Below, one piece after another: positions 1 through 14,344 of a stretch of DNA of 64,000 nucleotides (positions are counted from its first letter, which is position 1; every line of letters starts with the position of its first letter). The notes under the pieces were generated by a model. It was given only the letters and a program-made list of their open reading frames with translations. It was not told the DNA's origin and did no database searches. Origin of the DNA: Tomocerus qinae (taxonomy: Eukaryota; Arthropoda; Collembola; Entomobryomorpha; Tomoceridae); NCBI GenBank assembly GCA_020055645.1, contig CM034547.1:57228909-57292908 (forward strand). Direction: 5' to 3'. A program made the translations under genes and the position numbers.

Positions 1-612
1 TTTACGTAAATACTAACTGTACGCTTTAAAATGTGCTTAATTAGCTACCTACACATTGTATGGTTAATTATTCCTATTTTCTTACTCATAAAAGTGTTGA
101 ATGTATCACATTCCTACCCAGAATTATAGCCAACATACATTTCCTATAGATATAGAGTCTGTTTTGAAAAAATGGTGCGATTAGCACACGTTTTGCATTT
201 TTGATTATAGTTTACACTTTTTTTAATTGCTAGCTCTTATCTAAACGATTTTCAGTCACCTGTGTTAATTAGAAAAATAATGTGACAAAAGATTTATTGT
301 TAATGTGCCCAATTTACAAGTTCTACTTGCACTTTCCACTAGTTGACACATGTTATCAGAAAATACAGAAATAAGACGGATACAAAGTGGAAAGTTCTCG
401 TTGTGAGAAATAAGCGCCTTGCGAGCGATCTAGCGGTGGTTTCGTGACTCTCTAACTTTCCCTTTGACTTCTCTTTCCTCGAATTTTCACATTTCAAGGG
501 AATAAATCCTGATTTGTAAGATATTTTTTGTGCAATATAATATTTGATCTTTTTTACACAAGAAATACTGACTAACAAGATGTATTTTTTGCAATTTGAT
601 GTCTTTTGGCAG
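1..612. other. AT-rich stretch, no gene recognised
   Basis: Dense stop codons in all + frames. On the minus strand an open frame covers 339-578, but it has no convincing splice acceptor and its middle is purine-rich, so I do not call it a gene. Confidence 0.5.
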
Positions 613-673
613 TATTCTAAGGATTTTGTTCATGCAAAATTGGAAGGAAGAATGGGGCACTTGGAGAAAGGAG
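613..673 (+). CDS. possible isolated internal exon
   Basis: A T-rich acceptor (tcttttggcag, ending at 612) is followed by 20 open codons plus one base, then a donor-like G|GTAATA at 674. The translation begins YSKDFVHAKLEGRMGHLEKG, a balanced composition. Phase is 0 in and 1 out. I found no neighbouring exon that takes up phase 1: the open frame at 703-933 (ending NEIQYGEMS) starts in the wrong phase at its best acceptor. The call rests on the two splice sites and composition only and could be chance. Confidence 0.2.
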
Positions 674-3600
674 GTAATAATACAAACTATAAAAATGAGA
701 ATTGAAAGGAAAGAGAGCCTTTGAATGCTATCAGTATCTCGATGCTCTTGCTAGAAAAAAACCAATACCTACAAATAGTTCTATTTGATGGGAGTAGTAT
801 TATCAATGTATTGTGGGGGAATAGAAATTCTAAGATTAAAAGTCGCCGTTCGTCCAATCAAAAGCAAATTAACTTCATTTTATCTGTGCACATCTCCCCA
901 GAAAATGAAATACAATACGGAGAAATGTCATAGCTAATATTAGGGACCAATACTTGGATATAATATTACGGTTGTAGGTTGTAGCAGTTAGTTGTGCCAT
1001 GATGAAAGGAAGCCAAAATAAATAAAAGTTTCAAAGGGATAGAGTACCACAATAGACGAGTAAATTCAACACGAAAAGGCAAAAAGTTCGTGCAATCAAA
1101 TCAAACCTTAAGAAAACCTGGGAGAAACGAGGAAGTAAAAGGTGTTTTCTTATTGGACTGTCACAGCTCACAAATTGCATACTACAGAATAGAGAGTGCG
1201 GAATAATTGCTCCTTCCTTCCCTACCTCTTGTACCTGTTGGGTATAAATTCAGGATATTTTATTACATACAATGTTATGAGTACATGTACCTGTAATAGA
1301 TGTATTGAGCATCTTACGCACGCTAAATATTTCTTTTCTCTAGCCATAACTATAACATATCCAAAACTACAAACCTAGATGTAACTACGTTTTAAGTCTA
1401 AGGGGAGGTAAATATGGATTTATTACATTATATTGCGGGTAAATATGTATGCGTTAGGGATGTATTCAAGAGACATTGTTGCATATTACACTATTTCCTT
1501 TTCCCATGGCCAAACCATTATTTTACAGCACCAAGTCCATGAAAAATGATATATGCTCCTGAATTTTATGTCAAATCACTCACTTTTGCCATACATTAAT
1601 CTTCCTTTTTAAAATAAAGTCCAAAATGAATGAGTTTTTGCAACGAGCGGTTTTATTCTTCCGATTCAATGTACTTTTAACGAACTTAGCCAAAATTAAC
1701 CAGGTAGTACTAATGAGAATCGTAAGAACTACGTCTTTCTTGTTTTCAGGTTAGAATTAATGATTTGCTTAATCATTTACCTACATGTAACTATTTTGTT
1801 TTTATGTACACATTTTGCTTCACTCTCCTGCAATTACATCATCCATCTAAGCTCTCCAATAGATTTCAACGAAAATCATAGCCCTGCGAAGAATATAAAA
1901 TGATTACTCCTGATCTTAACTCAACTAAAGTGACATGCAGTCTGCCAGTTTAATCATATCCTGAAGGAAAACACAATTTTGGCACAAAACAAGAAGCATT
2001 TGCAAATAAAATGCAAGAAAGTACTTACAAATACAGTTTCCTGCTACCCACTTTTAATTACTACCTTACAACTAACCAAATTTGCATATAGACTTGAAAT
2101 TACATTTCGCTTCCGAACCATTCCATCTAAGGTCATGAAACGAAACACTAAAAATCTTCATAGACATACAATGCAGTGGCAAACGCTGTACTAAATACAA
2201 AACACTTATACAATGTACATTACCACTATATACTGCCCATAAATATGTATATAAAATATTATTATTCTTACTATAGGGGTATATATCTATATAGTTGTTC
2301 TACCTACCACATAAATAGCTTAGATTGAGTGCGGCGAACACGACCATGTTCTAATTGCACTTATCAGAATTCCGCACGGCTTAAACACAGCAATGGTCTG
2401 TACGTTAGGTAGTTCTTACTTTCCTCAGTTTGTGTGTGTGTCAAGTCACGTAATTTTGCTAGAGGTATCCTGCTATTGTAGGGCTGGCTACTTCTACCCA
2501 AATAGTTCGACTTTGAGCAAGTTAGGCTGAGTTTGCTTTTTATCTCTTTATGTCATTGAATTTTGTGACGAGAAAAAACACAGAAGAGCTAAAGCAAAAA
2601 AGTTTCTAAGTGCCAATTACAATTGTTAGCAGAAGTATCTCACAGCACTGCCTTCCCTCCCACTTTGCCTACCTAAATCAAACCTACTTTCGAATTAACA
2701 TGGCACTACTTTTCAATAAACTACTGTTTAGCTACTCCCTCAAAGAAAAGCTCTGTTTTTCTACGCTGGAGTTTCCCTAACTCTTTCACAGATAAAATCT
2801 ACTATAATTCCACTACATCATAACTAACCATGACTTCTCTAAACTTCTACACCTACTTTTATCAAAGTACCTACAAAGCATTTAACATTTTCCTCACAAA
2901 CGTTAGCCCTCTAAGCAGTTTCAGTCAAAGTTTTGGCAAAAGTATCTGTACTGTTGCTGTGTACCTAATTTTGATGCATTTTTTAGTTTATTACACGCCC
3001 TAAGTTATTAGGTAAAGTTACCAGTCTGAAATGTAAACCAAAAGTACATTTACCATCCATTGATGAAAACTGGCTACAACATACATTGTTTAATTCATTG
3101 ACAGCTGCGACTTGCAGTCTCATCATTTAATTTATCGTCAGCAAACAATTCATGAAATAAATCTACTAAGGTGATTGGGGTGTTTTGTTTCTAATGCTTA
3201 TTTGCATATATCAATGGAAGCACATGCATAAACTGCTTTTTCGTGTTGGAAATTGAAAAGTGGATCACAAGGGGATTATTTTGGTGGTGGGTGGAAGCTA
3301 TGTTATTTAATATTAATGAATATGTAAGCAAAGACCACAATAAGCTGGTTACAGTTGTATAAATTGAAGTGTTACCTTTGTGCTAGTACAATGATGTAGT
3401 GTAGTTGATTTGGTATCTTTGAAGATTTGGTTTGTATTGTCCGTAGGATGGGAATAGATCTGTAGTTGACATTATTTAAGTGAGACGGTATTGTGTTCCT
3501 GTGAAGTTGGTTGGTGCATTTCAAGGTAATTCTCATCTGTGACGTATGACATAGCTAGAGGGAGGGATATACTAGAGTAGTTATAGGAGTGCACATGCAT

Positions 3601-6600
3601 ATATGTTTATGCTTCTTAGCTAAGCCTTTGGTTACTCCACTTGGATGTTTGGCTTTCATCAAGATTAAATTTAATGAACTTGGGCTTTGACATGATACTA
3701 ATTCCCTGAAGGAAAGGAAAACACACAAAAGGGACAAAGAGAAAGCAAATGGAAAGTAGCCTTACTTTATTTACTCTCTAGCTCCCTTATCGTATACTAA
3801 CATAAGAGTAATACTTAATTCCTATAGGAGAAAACAAAATATATACCTAGTGTGATTATATTTCTCGTGTTATACCGTGTTGAGTGTAGACGAAACATAA
3901 AAGTAAGAAACTTTACACGTACGTAACATGAATACCTACTAGTAAAAAAGATGTTGTCCTTCGCTTTCTCTTTTGTTGTCCGACCTCCACGAATTCTACA
4001 TCTCAACTTACCAGACATTAGGCAACTAACATAAGAAGTGCTCTGCCATGCCATACAACAATCACAAAACAAACATTTCCTTTTTACTAGTTTCACAGAT
4101 AGTGCTTCTCCCCACTACAGACAGTACACACACAATGCCATAGGACAATTCTCCATTATGACACAGAAACATTACACCAGTTCATTTAGCTATAGTATCA
4201 GAATTTATTATGCATATGTCCTTAAAGTATGTACATGGATACTAACTCACAGACTCAGATAAAATTCCAAGAGCAGAAAATGTCTTTTCTCATTTTGACA
4301 TGACTTTGGTTTGACGCTATCTATTAAGCTACAGTATTAAAGACGTTGGGCATGTATAAATAACACTGCTAATTAAACCTATCTGACTAAACCACAAGTG
4401 ACATGTATACAATAATATAGCACATTAAAGTCACAATTCCTATTCCGTATGCAAGAGACTTGTCTAAGTGGCATTTGCTGTATGTATAATGATCTTCCTC
4501 GCTAATGCTCTGAATCAATTCTCTTGAAGATTAAGATATAGGACAATAAGTGCGAAAAGATTTTAGTCTTCTTTATTAAAATGGTAGGTCAAGGCTGTGT
4601 CTGGTTGTTGTTGTTTCTTCTATTTTAATGCTTGGTAGTACAGCTGCGAAGTTAAGAAAATCGAAGGAGAGAAACAATAATAAGACTGGAAATCTTCTTT
4701 TTGCGTCGCTATGTTTTTCTTTGTTATTGTTCTTGGTATTTATGTATTGACTTTGTTTCTTGGTGATCCTGCAGTAGAAAGAAGGTAGACGGAGAGAGGC
4801 ATGTTCTATATTAAAACTTATTTAAGTTGACTTTGTCTCATGTTATGTAGTCACTGGGAATATCCGTAGGGAGGCAAACCAAGAAAATTTCAAGTTTTGC
4901 AATACCAACATATAAGGATGAAGGAGAGGAGAAAAATGCCTATAGGCTTTTTCTATGCAGATATAACCTAAGTAAGTATAGCATAGGAGTCGGGTCTGAG
5001 AACGGTGAAACTGCATACGCTACTAAGCGTACCCTTTACTCCGTTTTCTGTCAGAATGAAAAATGACAAGTTCTACATCAACTAATATCAGCACAACTCA
5101 AACCATTTCAATATTCCCCTGTGGCAATACATTACTTATGCCTTACTCTCTCATATTTTTATCGCTCTCTTGCTCTTCTCTTTCAATGTGCCTAATGTAA
5201 CTAACCTCTAAGTCAACTCAACTGAACTTCTTGCCTAGAATATAAAACACAGGAGTAGCTGCCTCACTATCCTGCACTTATAGGGAAACGAGAGCAAAAT
5301 GCAAAGCATAGTCCCCATGCCTAGTAGCCATCTGAAGTAAACCGGAGCCAAACTTACACCCCATCACGTAAACTATAATACTTATATTCCTACTATCACG
5401 CTCTAAGCATCGTAGTAGATCCCATCGTTTTATGTGTGTAGACCATACTACCGAAATATCAATGTGTACCCTTACATTATCCCAAAATTGAGTAGCGACT
5501 ATGTGCAAACTGCAAAGACTAATGTCAATTTCTATTTCACAAGCAAACAGTTTTCCTCCTTTTATTACATTATTAGCATATGGGAAGTCAGTAAACTATC
5601 ACCCACGTATACCGACCTATATTCTCAATATAAATACACACATAAATGTAGGTAATTCATGACTGTTCTTTCCTATACTTTCAATTATTACCATGAAATC
5701 AAATTAGGACACAATGAACCGCACCCAAATTGAGTTTACCATTTCATTCTCTACTTTATGAGTGGTTTGTTTTCATCTTTTCCTGTTCTTGACGGAGATC
5801 ATGTAATAGGTGGTCACATACACTACAAACTTTGTTAGCTCTGATCTCTGATCACGTTGTCACTGCAGGCCTACACCACAAAAACTTCTACTAGCTCAGG
5901 AACTGAGATGTAGGTACTAAATGATTCAAACCTTCTACTCTTGCAATTAGTCAAACTACCAGATTTTGTGTTTTAGTAATGGGAGTAGTGCAATGAATGT
6001 CAATACACAATGTAAAGTCACTCAATACGACACGTGTTCTTTTGGTTTGTGCTCTTGAGACAGAGGAGCACAATTAATAGAGAACATTCACGCTAATGTG
6101 ATTCTTAAGTGGGTAGTGAGTATGTATAGTAATTACGCTTGCATTGAAACCAACAAATTGGATTCTGATGGCACTAAGACTGAATTGTTTGTGATGCTAG
6201 TAGGTGCATTATTTATAGTGTATTGTGTATCTTCAGTAAGATGATAGAGCATGACAAGACATCACACTAACAACGTTACATATATGGTTAATTTAGACAG
6301 AATTGCTGGCAAAAGGAAGTTTAAATAGAAATGGAATAACATGAGCAGAGTGATTGTATTAAGAGAATAGAATTGAGTGAAAGCAACTGAGGCAAACTGA
6401 TGTGAAAAGGAAACCAAGCTAACCCAACCCAACCCTACATACAGCCTTTTGTCTTAATATTTACTCATGAAATAGGGAACGATGTCATCCAACCATGAGT
6501 TACTTGCATTACATTTCAATACATTATGCTTCGTAATAATGCAATCCCATGAAACGTCATTATGCAAATATTTCATTTCCATTTTACTTACCTTGTTTGT

Positions 6601-7379
6601 TTCTAACTTTCTCCTCCTAAGCAATTAAAACTACATATATCTGTGTATATACAAAGGAATCTCATTTTAAATAATAATAATAATAATAATAAAATATGTC
6701 CTACCAATGCAATAAAGGAAGTGGTAAATAGGTAAAGGTCAGCGGATACCTAATTAGTTCGTTATTGTAAAACATTTAGGGATATTTTAATTCAATACTA
6801 CTATTAATGCCGCTACGTTTCATCTACCTAATACCTATATCTAAAAACTGAACTTCAGTCACTGAAGTAGATACCAAAACTCATTTAATTTAACTGGCAA
6901 TGCGCAATGGTAGGTAAAGGTCAGTGAGTACCAGTGATTTCTGAAAATATTTATTTTGTCAGATAAGTTGTAAAAAAGTATGCTTAAGTATTTAGCTGCT
7001 ACACAAAACAATCTTATAATTTTGATTTTTCTTTAGCTGCAGATTTTACAATTTAGATTTACTATTTAGAGCATTTTACTATGTATTACATTTCCTATCA
7101 AGATGGTGAATGTTTTTAACTTTTACTTTTGGTACAAAAAATCTAAAAGTTATGTGAAGACTGTAAAGACTATTAGCATGTAAATTCAGACGAATATCAC
7201 ATAGAAATAATGGTAATAATAATAAAAATGAATCAAACGCTAGTAATGTGCGTAAACAGTGATAGTGAAGTCAACGTTAGTATTTTGGACTACATTTTGG
7301 TTGGCAGTAGATTGAGAGAAAGAGTTGTGTCGTAGTTTAGTGTATCGTTGGAGAAGTGTACATTGAATTCGGTGTATGA
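674..7379. other. gene-poor region with scattered weak exon-like fragments
   Basis: Mostly AT-rich sequence with short purine-then-pyrimidine islands, for example purines near 3710-3760 followed by pyrimidines near 3760-3790, and purines near 4780-4940 followed by pyrimidines near 5100-5200. Weak exon-like pieces follow good acceptors at 1750 (gttttcag, about 44 open codons to a stop) and at 5869 (cactgcag, about 17 codons to an AG|GTACTA donor). Neither has partners in a matching phase. A long A-rich open frame without a start runs from about 1006 to 1203. None is strong enough to call as a gene. Confidence 0.4.
6670..6692. repeat. (AAT)n microsatellite
   Basis: An uninterrupted run of about seven AAT triplets in an AT-rich setting. 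It is the longest perfect trinucleotide run seen in the window. Confidence 0.9.
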
Positions 7380-7830
7380 CGATGATTGCGGGTAGGATGT
7401 AAATTGGGAAATACAGAGAAAGATGGATGGTGGGAATGGAGACGGTGGGATAGGAAACCGGGAGGCAAACAACTGGAAGGACATTGAAGAGGCAAGGCAA
7501 CCCGATAGTCATGGCAAGGCAGTGCAATCGTCGTCGTCGTCATTTGTAAATGAAGCAGGAGCCACTCGAGAGACTCATTGGATTCATTCATTCATTCTGA
7601 ATTCATTGAATGGAAGTCGGGTGACAATTCATTTCAGCCGACATGACACTCCAACTGGGTTTTCATCAAGTTGCTCGTAATTTGTGACAAGAGTCCCTTT
7701 TAGTTTCCGTCCTTCCTTTCTGTTTTATTTCACATAGATATTATTTACTGGTCCTCCCGCTATGCTCAGTATATCTCACTTCAAAATGCCTTCTACCCTT
7801 CTATACCACTATTCTACAATATTATATCAA
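7380..7830. other. purine-to-pyrimidine island
   Basis: On the + strand 7380-7570 is G/A-rich (GGTGGGAATGGAGACGGTGG-type words). 7690-7830 is C/T-rich (cgtccttcctttctg, ccttctacccttc). An (ATTC)n run lies at 7580-7597. Several overlapping open frames of 60-95 codons exist on both strands. They follow from the lower stop density here, and none has convincing splice sites or residue composition. Confidence 0.55.
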
Positions 7831-10800
7831 CTAATTCTGCCTTTCAATGTAATGACAGTAATGAGAGAATACTATTAATCTACATGCAACTCCAGTAGAC
7901 CAAGTCCATAGATATTTTTAATATATAACATTTTCTACATCCTGTGTATATTATATGCCTTCTTCGTGTTTCACTTACTATGTTATTCACATGTAAATAA
8001 AGATATACACACTTTTTACATCATCAGCAATTTCATATGCTGCAAAGCAAAAGCACGCTGGCTACAACGTAGTACAGCAGAATTTCCAATAAAATGGAAG
8101 CTTGATTCCAAGTTCACAAATAACTCCGAAGAAGCATTGGGATTACAATTTTTTGAATATACTGCCTATTCCAATTTCAAATAAATCTAATTTAATATCG
8201 TATGACTTAATGTAGTTATTGAATTAATGTTAAATGGATTATTACTGCGAACCTGATGAAATATTAATTGTTTATTCAATTATGCGATAGTTTATTAGAA
8301 GTCGAGAATTTTTACACTCAATCATTCTTGATACTTTGTGAAAAATCTTCTAGGAACAAAGTAAATGCTTAGTCAAAAACTGAAAGAGGTTGAAACTTCT
8401 ATAGTCCATATTTCAACCCTTTTTTGGTCAAAAAGTATATTCATTACCAGTGGTAAACATTTTAGTACCTTATACACACAATGTCCGTATTCAGCTGTAT
8501 ATTGTTACAGAAGTTGATGACTGATGATTATAGTACATTGTGTAGTTCTCATTTAATTTTTAATCTTGTGACACAGAAAGAGATTAGGTCAGGAATCCGG
8601 ACGAGATTGAGCCATGAGATTACTTTGGGTATTTGTGAACGTATAGTGAGTAGGAGACGAAGCGGTTTTGGTTTTGAAATGTTGCGTGTTGGATCCTTCT
8701 ATTCGGAAACGTTTTCTGCGTAGTAAGATATGGAATGTTAACCCATTAGCCGTTTACAAAAGGTTGGGAAATGGTATCTACGTCATCATGAAACGGGGGA
8801 TTGTATGCATAACCTTAGACCGAAGAATGAAGGGAGAGTTTTTGGTTTGTTGTAGTATAAATGTAGAAATATTATTATGTATGGATGCATGTGTAAGGTG
8901 AAGTGTATGGCATACACGTATTTAGCTGCATTGCACTAGGGATATTCATATATTGCCTTAGAAGAGTAATTGGTTGTCTTCGCAATCTTTTATGCATCAT
9001 TTAGTCGGAAACATCAAGTAAGGAATAATGTGGAGTAGAGGAGAAGGAAACAGAATGCAAGCAAGAACCCTGCATGGCTAAATAACGTCCGCGTTGCTTT
9101 TCTGTTGGTTGGCTGACGATGAGTGGTTGATCATGAGTTGAGTATTTGACGCCATGAATGCTACGAAACTAATGAATCTCTAAAAACAAGTACCTATGCA
9201 TTACATTGCCTTGCAGGGCACATCCGCAGATGAATGGGCCCTGTTAAATAAATACTACATTGCACACGCATACCATTCATATTATATATCTCTTATATAA
9301 TATCTCTCTCTCGACTCTCTAGTGGGGACTACGTATTTTCTTGTGCAAATAAAATACGAACTGGAATGGGAAATATTCGAGGGAAATGAGTTGACATGCC
9401 GGAATTATTGTTATGAGAATTAATGCAAAGCATACCAACAAAGAACTTATTGCTACTACAGCTTACTACATGCATTCACAGATATTCTATACCCTGAAAT
9501 ACATACTATTGTCAGTTACGTAAGTGTACTCCTTTATTTCAGCTATGCTTAATAACATATCCCACTTTTCTCTTCATTTGCATTCTATTTACTACTAAAC
9601 ACACACTACATGTAGCATGCTACAAAATTCTTCATTTGAACTGAATTATATCCTATACGAAATACGAGCTTTATTTCTCCGATGAACTTACTGATACACC
9701 GTTACTTATTTCATACTTAGATTACTCAGCTAGAATGCAAATATGAATCCAAATGTGAATCTGATCATTTCCGAAGCTTTTAGGGAGATAACATTTAGGA
9801 CACATTATTACCTCAGTTGAGGTGATTTCTAAATGCTGAAGCATCCGTAGCTATCTTTACAAGATTATTTTATGTCATCTTGTTTTGTTTTGAAAAATTG
9901 TAGAAAAAGGTATGATATGAAATTCTACATAGATCTAAGCGCAGCAAGCAGTTAACATCAATAATTTTATTAGCATAGGTGTCATAAATGATATGATTAC
10001 TTACTCTTATTGGATTAATTACATTAGACATTATTGTGGTAGTAACTTAGATAATTTCAAGGAACGTTTCAGCAATATTTTATATAATGTTAAAATGTTT
10101 TCTTTCACACATTTAATGTAACAAACTTGCACAAAATTGGCTGTTGTGCTTCTTTATAAATATTAGCGACTCCGTTGGGGGGTGGTGGGGGTGTAAGAGT
10201 GTAGAGTAGTCAGTGCTTAATAACGGTAGACTATTAGTGAAGTGAAGAAGTTATTTAAATGCCTGTAGATGTAATAAAAGGTTTCATTTCAATCACTAAC
10301 AATCAGATTAGAATTGCTTATAGTTTGTTAGTGCTCCCAATGTGCACTTCTGGAGGGAAGATGCACATGTTTCCTCTGGATCGTAACATAAAGTTATCCA
10401 ACGAAATTACTAATCGTAAAACAACATAATTTCATCTGAAACACCCGATGCGCATCCTATCTAATAATCTGTATTAGTATAGCTGAGTAGGCTGAAAATT
10501 AGATCTGAGTGTAGCTCCTATAGAATACCTACGAGATATATACCTCTCTCTAAGTAAAATAGCTTTGCGTAGCAGTGCAGAGGCAGTAGGTAGCTGCAAA
10601 AGAAAGTTAGATTATATCACTGTTTATTAGATATTATATGGTGAAGCCGGTTTAAACATTCGGAGAGGAAAATGAAATGATTGAATGAAATTCTCCATGA
10701 GAGTTGAAACAGTCCGGTGAGTCTCGTTTATGTGTGTTAGTTGATGATGAAGGGAAGAAGATGATAGGCAGAGCAGGTTCAATTTTATGATCTCTGAGAC

Positions 10801-12442
10801 ACCCTAATTAGTAACTCATCCAGTGCAATGCATCTCATAAACTGACATTTGGACTTCGCTAGAACTAGAGTAACGGCAGAGGAATCCTGCATCCCTCAGC
10901 AATTCCCATCTCTTCTCCCATGGCTATTTCAACCCACAATGCAATGCCAGCTCAACACAAATCCTAGTTGTTGCTTCCACTATTACACTACATCATGCAT
11001 AGTTCTTACAAAACTACTATACTGCATACTGTAGATACATCTTTCAACTACTATGAAGTTACATTATGATTGTTGTGTTTGCGGACGCAAAAATGTTATT
11101 AAATAAACTTAAAACCATAAAGTGTATCAAAATAATTATTTACTAAAATTCTTCTATACAATAATTTGCTATTAGATGTAGTTAAATATTTATCGCTAAT
11201 ATTTCCAATACTTTAACGACCCTTTTCTGTGGATGCATTTGTCATGCATAATTTAAAAATGAGAATAGAAAATTGGTATAGAACAATCCTTACTTACTTG
11301 AGTACGGATAGTAGACCCGAAGATGTAGATATTGTGTGGATATTTCGGAAAAGGAGTCATATCTGAATATACATTGTTAGCTTATACCTATGTATAGTGT
11401 ATGCTAATCGTGGAGTTTGTATATGGAGTGTATGGCTGTGTTGGTGTTGGCTGTTGTGTAATACATGGTGCGTTGTGCCTTGGCATAAACATAGGAGTAG
11501 GTGAAACAAGCACGACAAAATTCAAGTTGATGATGGAGGGAGGGAAGCAGTGAAGCTTGAAAATCTGCAGATTTTTCTTTTTTCGCATGTCAGAAAATTT
11601 GATGATGAATGTACATGTCGCGTCAAGCTTCATATCTACTCAATTTTACAAGGTTTGCATAAAATGTAATTAAGTAACTCTTATCTTGAGCTGATCGTTA
11701 GCCGTGCTAAGCTAAAGCCACCACCACCCACCACCAGTCAACTTCGTTTTGACGGTTTTTGTTTTTCTACTTTTGTCTGGCGTATCTAATCCATTGTATC
11801 CATTTCCCATATAACCCAATCACTAATCTCTAAGGTTTCCAAATCTAAAAGGATGAAAAAGAGATCTTATAACAGTGCATAGGTATAGTATCAAGCTTTC
11901 ACCAATTTAGATGCAGAAATTAAAACTGTATTTGTATTCATTCATGTAGGAAAAGTGTATAAATAGGGTGTAGGACAAAAGAATGAAGTTCCTTTTTATG
12001 GTGTGGATACGTAGCATTTTTAAGTTAAGATCATGATGTGTATGGAAGGGACATGACAAAAAGAGTAAGCCCTTTTAAATTACATTCTACTTGTCATAAA
12101 TAGAGACTTAGGTTTCCTTTTATACACGAAGAGTACAGATAAAAAGTGCTCTTTTCAGCAGCTTAGAAAAATGAGATGTCATTAGCGTATACTTATTTGG
12201 ATACTTACTGGAGACATTTAACAGTGGCATTGTTCGGTTGAGTAGGGTTGACTGCAAATACATAGGACATAATATGGTGGAAAGGGGTAGCAATATCAAT
12301 ACATGGCACGCTCTTACATTTATATGATTCGATTATGAAAAGCAGAGCAGGATCCCTATAGGAGGTTTAATATTCTGCCTGATATGAAATACCTATCTTG
12401 GAATAGACTAGAGACTGTGTGCATGTTATCTAAACTGTAATA
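7831..12442. other. gene-poor region
   Basis: AT-rich sequence with islands at about 9010-9330 and 10660-10940, each purine-rich then pyrimidine-rich on the + strand. A strong acceptor (ctcctttatttcag, ending near 9541) leads into 23 open, hydrophobic codons to a possible GTAGCA donor near 9611, but no partner exon was found. No repeat or RNA gene was recognised. Confidence 0.4.
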
Positions 12443-12567
12443 ATGTACAGGAGGTGGCTTCCTTTGAAATTTCTCCTTCCAAATTGTACACAAACGAGAC
12501 AGTTTGTTCTCAATAACCAAAAGGATGGGAATAAAACTCAATATAATAGTTACAATACAGATGGTGG

Positions 12568-13033
12568 ATGCCGAGGAGCGGATCTTGCTATTTTTGTTTT
12601 CCCAATAGGTATTTGCAGATACTTTTTCAACACACTGTAGATTTCTGTAGAGAATATATCGTTTGGCAGTTGGATTGCATTAGCAGTGTTGTATTGCGGT
12701 GTGGATTGTCTGGAGTGCAGTACAGTACATACATATGTACTCTGAATCCAGTTTACGTATGTGTTGAAGAAGGATCTGTTCACAGAAAGGATAAATTGCT
12801 CTCTTACTCAATGTTGGGACATGTGGGAACAAACGACAATAAAACAAATGAGGTGCGCTTAGTGGTGGAATGCGGCTTTGGCTTTCGAGATCTCGATGGA
12901 TCCTGTCTGTTACTATTCCTTGCCGTCTTACCCGACTCCTAATACTTTCTAGCTCTATATGAGGAAACTGACTCCGGAGATCTATATTTATGTTCCCTTT
13001 AGCTACATACCCAACTACTTTTTCAATCTTCAT
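12568..13033. other. overlapping antisense open frames, coding status unclear
   Basis: Two of the longest open frames in the window overlap on opposite strands. The + frame (12568-12942, 124 codons from ATG) has a plausible second half with acidic and basic residues (for example EGSVHRKDKLLSYSMLGHVG), but a Cys/Tyr-rich first half. The - frame (13033-12680, 117 codons from ATG) starts MKIEKVVGYVAKGNINIDLR. The local G+C is higher than in the surroundings, which lengthens frames on both strands, and at most one can be real. No splice sites or AATAAA decide between them. Confidence 0.25.
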
Positions 13034-14340
13034 ACACGAAAGATCTCTCCCGACTCATCTCTTCTAATATAGTATTTAGTAGACCAAAAATACCCTATCA
13101 TTCATTTCATACGGATTGTAATTGGATTGCAAGCGAACAGAACACAACAGTTTGACATGAATGCGGTTTCTCAACTTTTAAAACCAAATTCTATCATCGT
13201 CAACCATTCCTTACTACCACACATCACAATTCAATGGACACTCTTATAATTACAGATAATTCTAATTTTCTAGCTCCTTGAATTCACTCATTTTCATTCC
13301 ATTTACCAGCTGAAATGGGGTAATATACTACATCACTAAGTACTTTATAATGGTATTATACTTTTCAAAACCGAAGCTAACCCACCATCGGTTAGTAAAT
13401 ACTTTAATCTAATCAAACATTAGATGGAGCATATCATTAAGTGATGCAAATTAGAACTGCAGACATGGGTGTTTCCCGAGATAAGGACTAAAGGGTAAGT
13501 AGCATAGCAAACATACCAAAATAACTGAAGTTGATAATTCTGCCGCAATAGTAGACTAGAAGCAACATAATGAGATTTTCCGAAGGGTATGTAAAGAAAA
13601 AATTCTAATTCCAATCGGAAAAGAAATTAATTAGTAACCACGACCTAAGTTTCCATCGTTAATTATAAAGTATATTCTACTAGAATGAATTTTTCAATTT
13701 ACCATCGTTAATTACTTACAATATGTAAGAATTGTCGGAAGATTTCACTACGTTACACGTGTTTACTTCCACCACTTTTAATTATATGATTCATTAAAAC
13801 CATTCCATTTACCTTTACCTTATAATTGATGGACTGTACCATGTACATAGATGGATTATCCATTTGTGACCAGGATTGTGCTACATTTCCAAAAAACTTA
13901 TCATTGTACTGATTTGTAGGCTTAGCTTAACTTAATAACAGAGGGTTTGCGTGCATAATTTATAGAATTTATAAACTTTATAAATCTAATTTAACCTTAA
14001 GTGGACAACATACAACATTTGACACGTATAAGACTTATAATTTATATTATAAAAATTATAAATGATAAACTATAATTTGACATAAATTCTTCATTCAATG
14101 TTTGCGGGATCTCAAGGAATTACTTCTTTTAATAAATACCATTTACTTATGAATACACTCAAGTATTTAACTCATAATTAATTATATGTCAGATTGATGT
14201 AGTATTCTATTGAGGTAGAAAGGAAATTCATTAGCCAATCAGTTTAATTGGTGGTGTAGTATATTATCTTCAAGTAGATATGGGTTAAAGAGTCTTAGGT
14301 CTTAGTCTAGCACAGTACTAGTATTTGTACTTGTATTATT
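13034..14340. other. AT-rich gap with short duplications
   Basis: A 13-bp word, ccatcgttaatta, occurs at 13653 and again at 13702. The stretch 13960-14090 is almost pure A/T with repeated TTATAAA/TTTATAA words. No gene was seen. Confidence 0.5.
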
Positions 14341-14344
14341 GGCA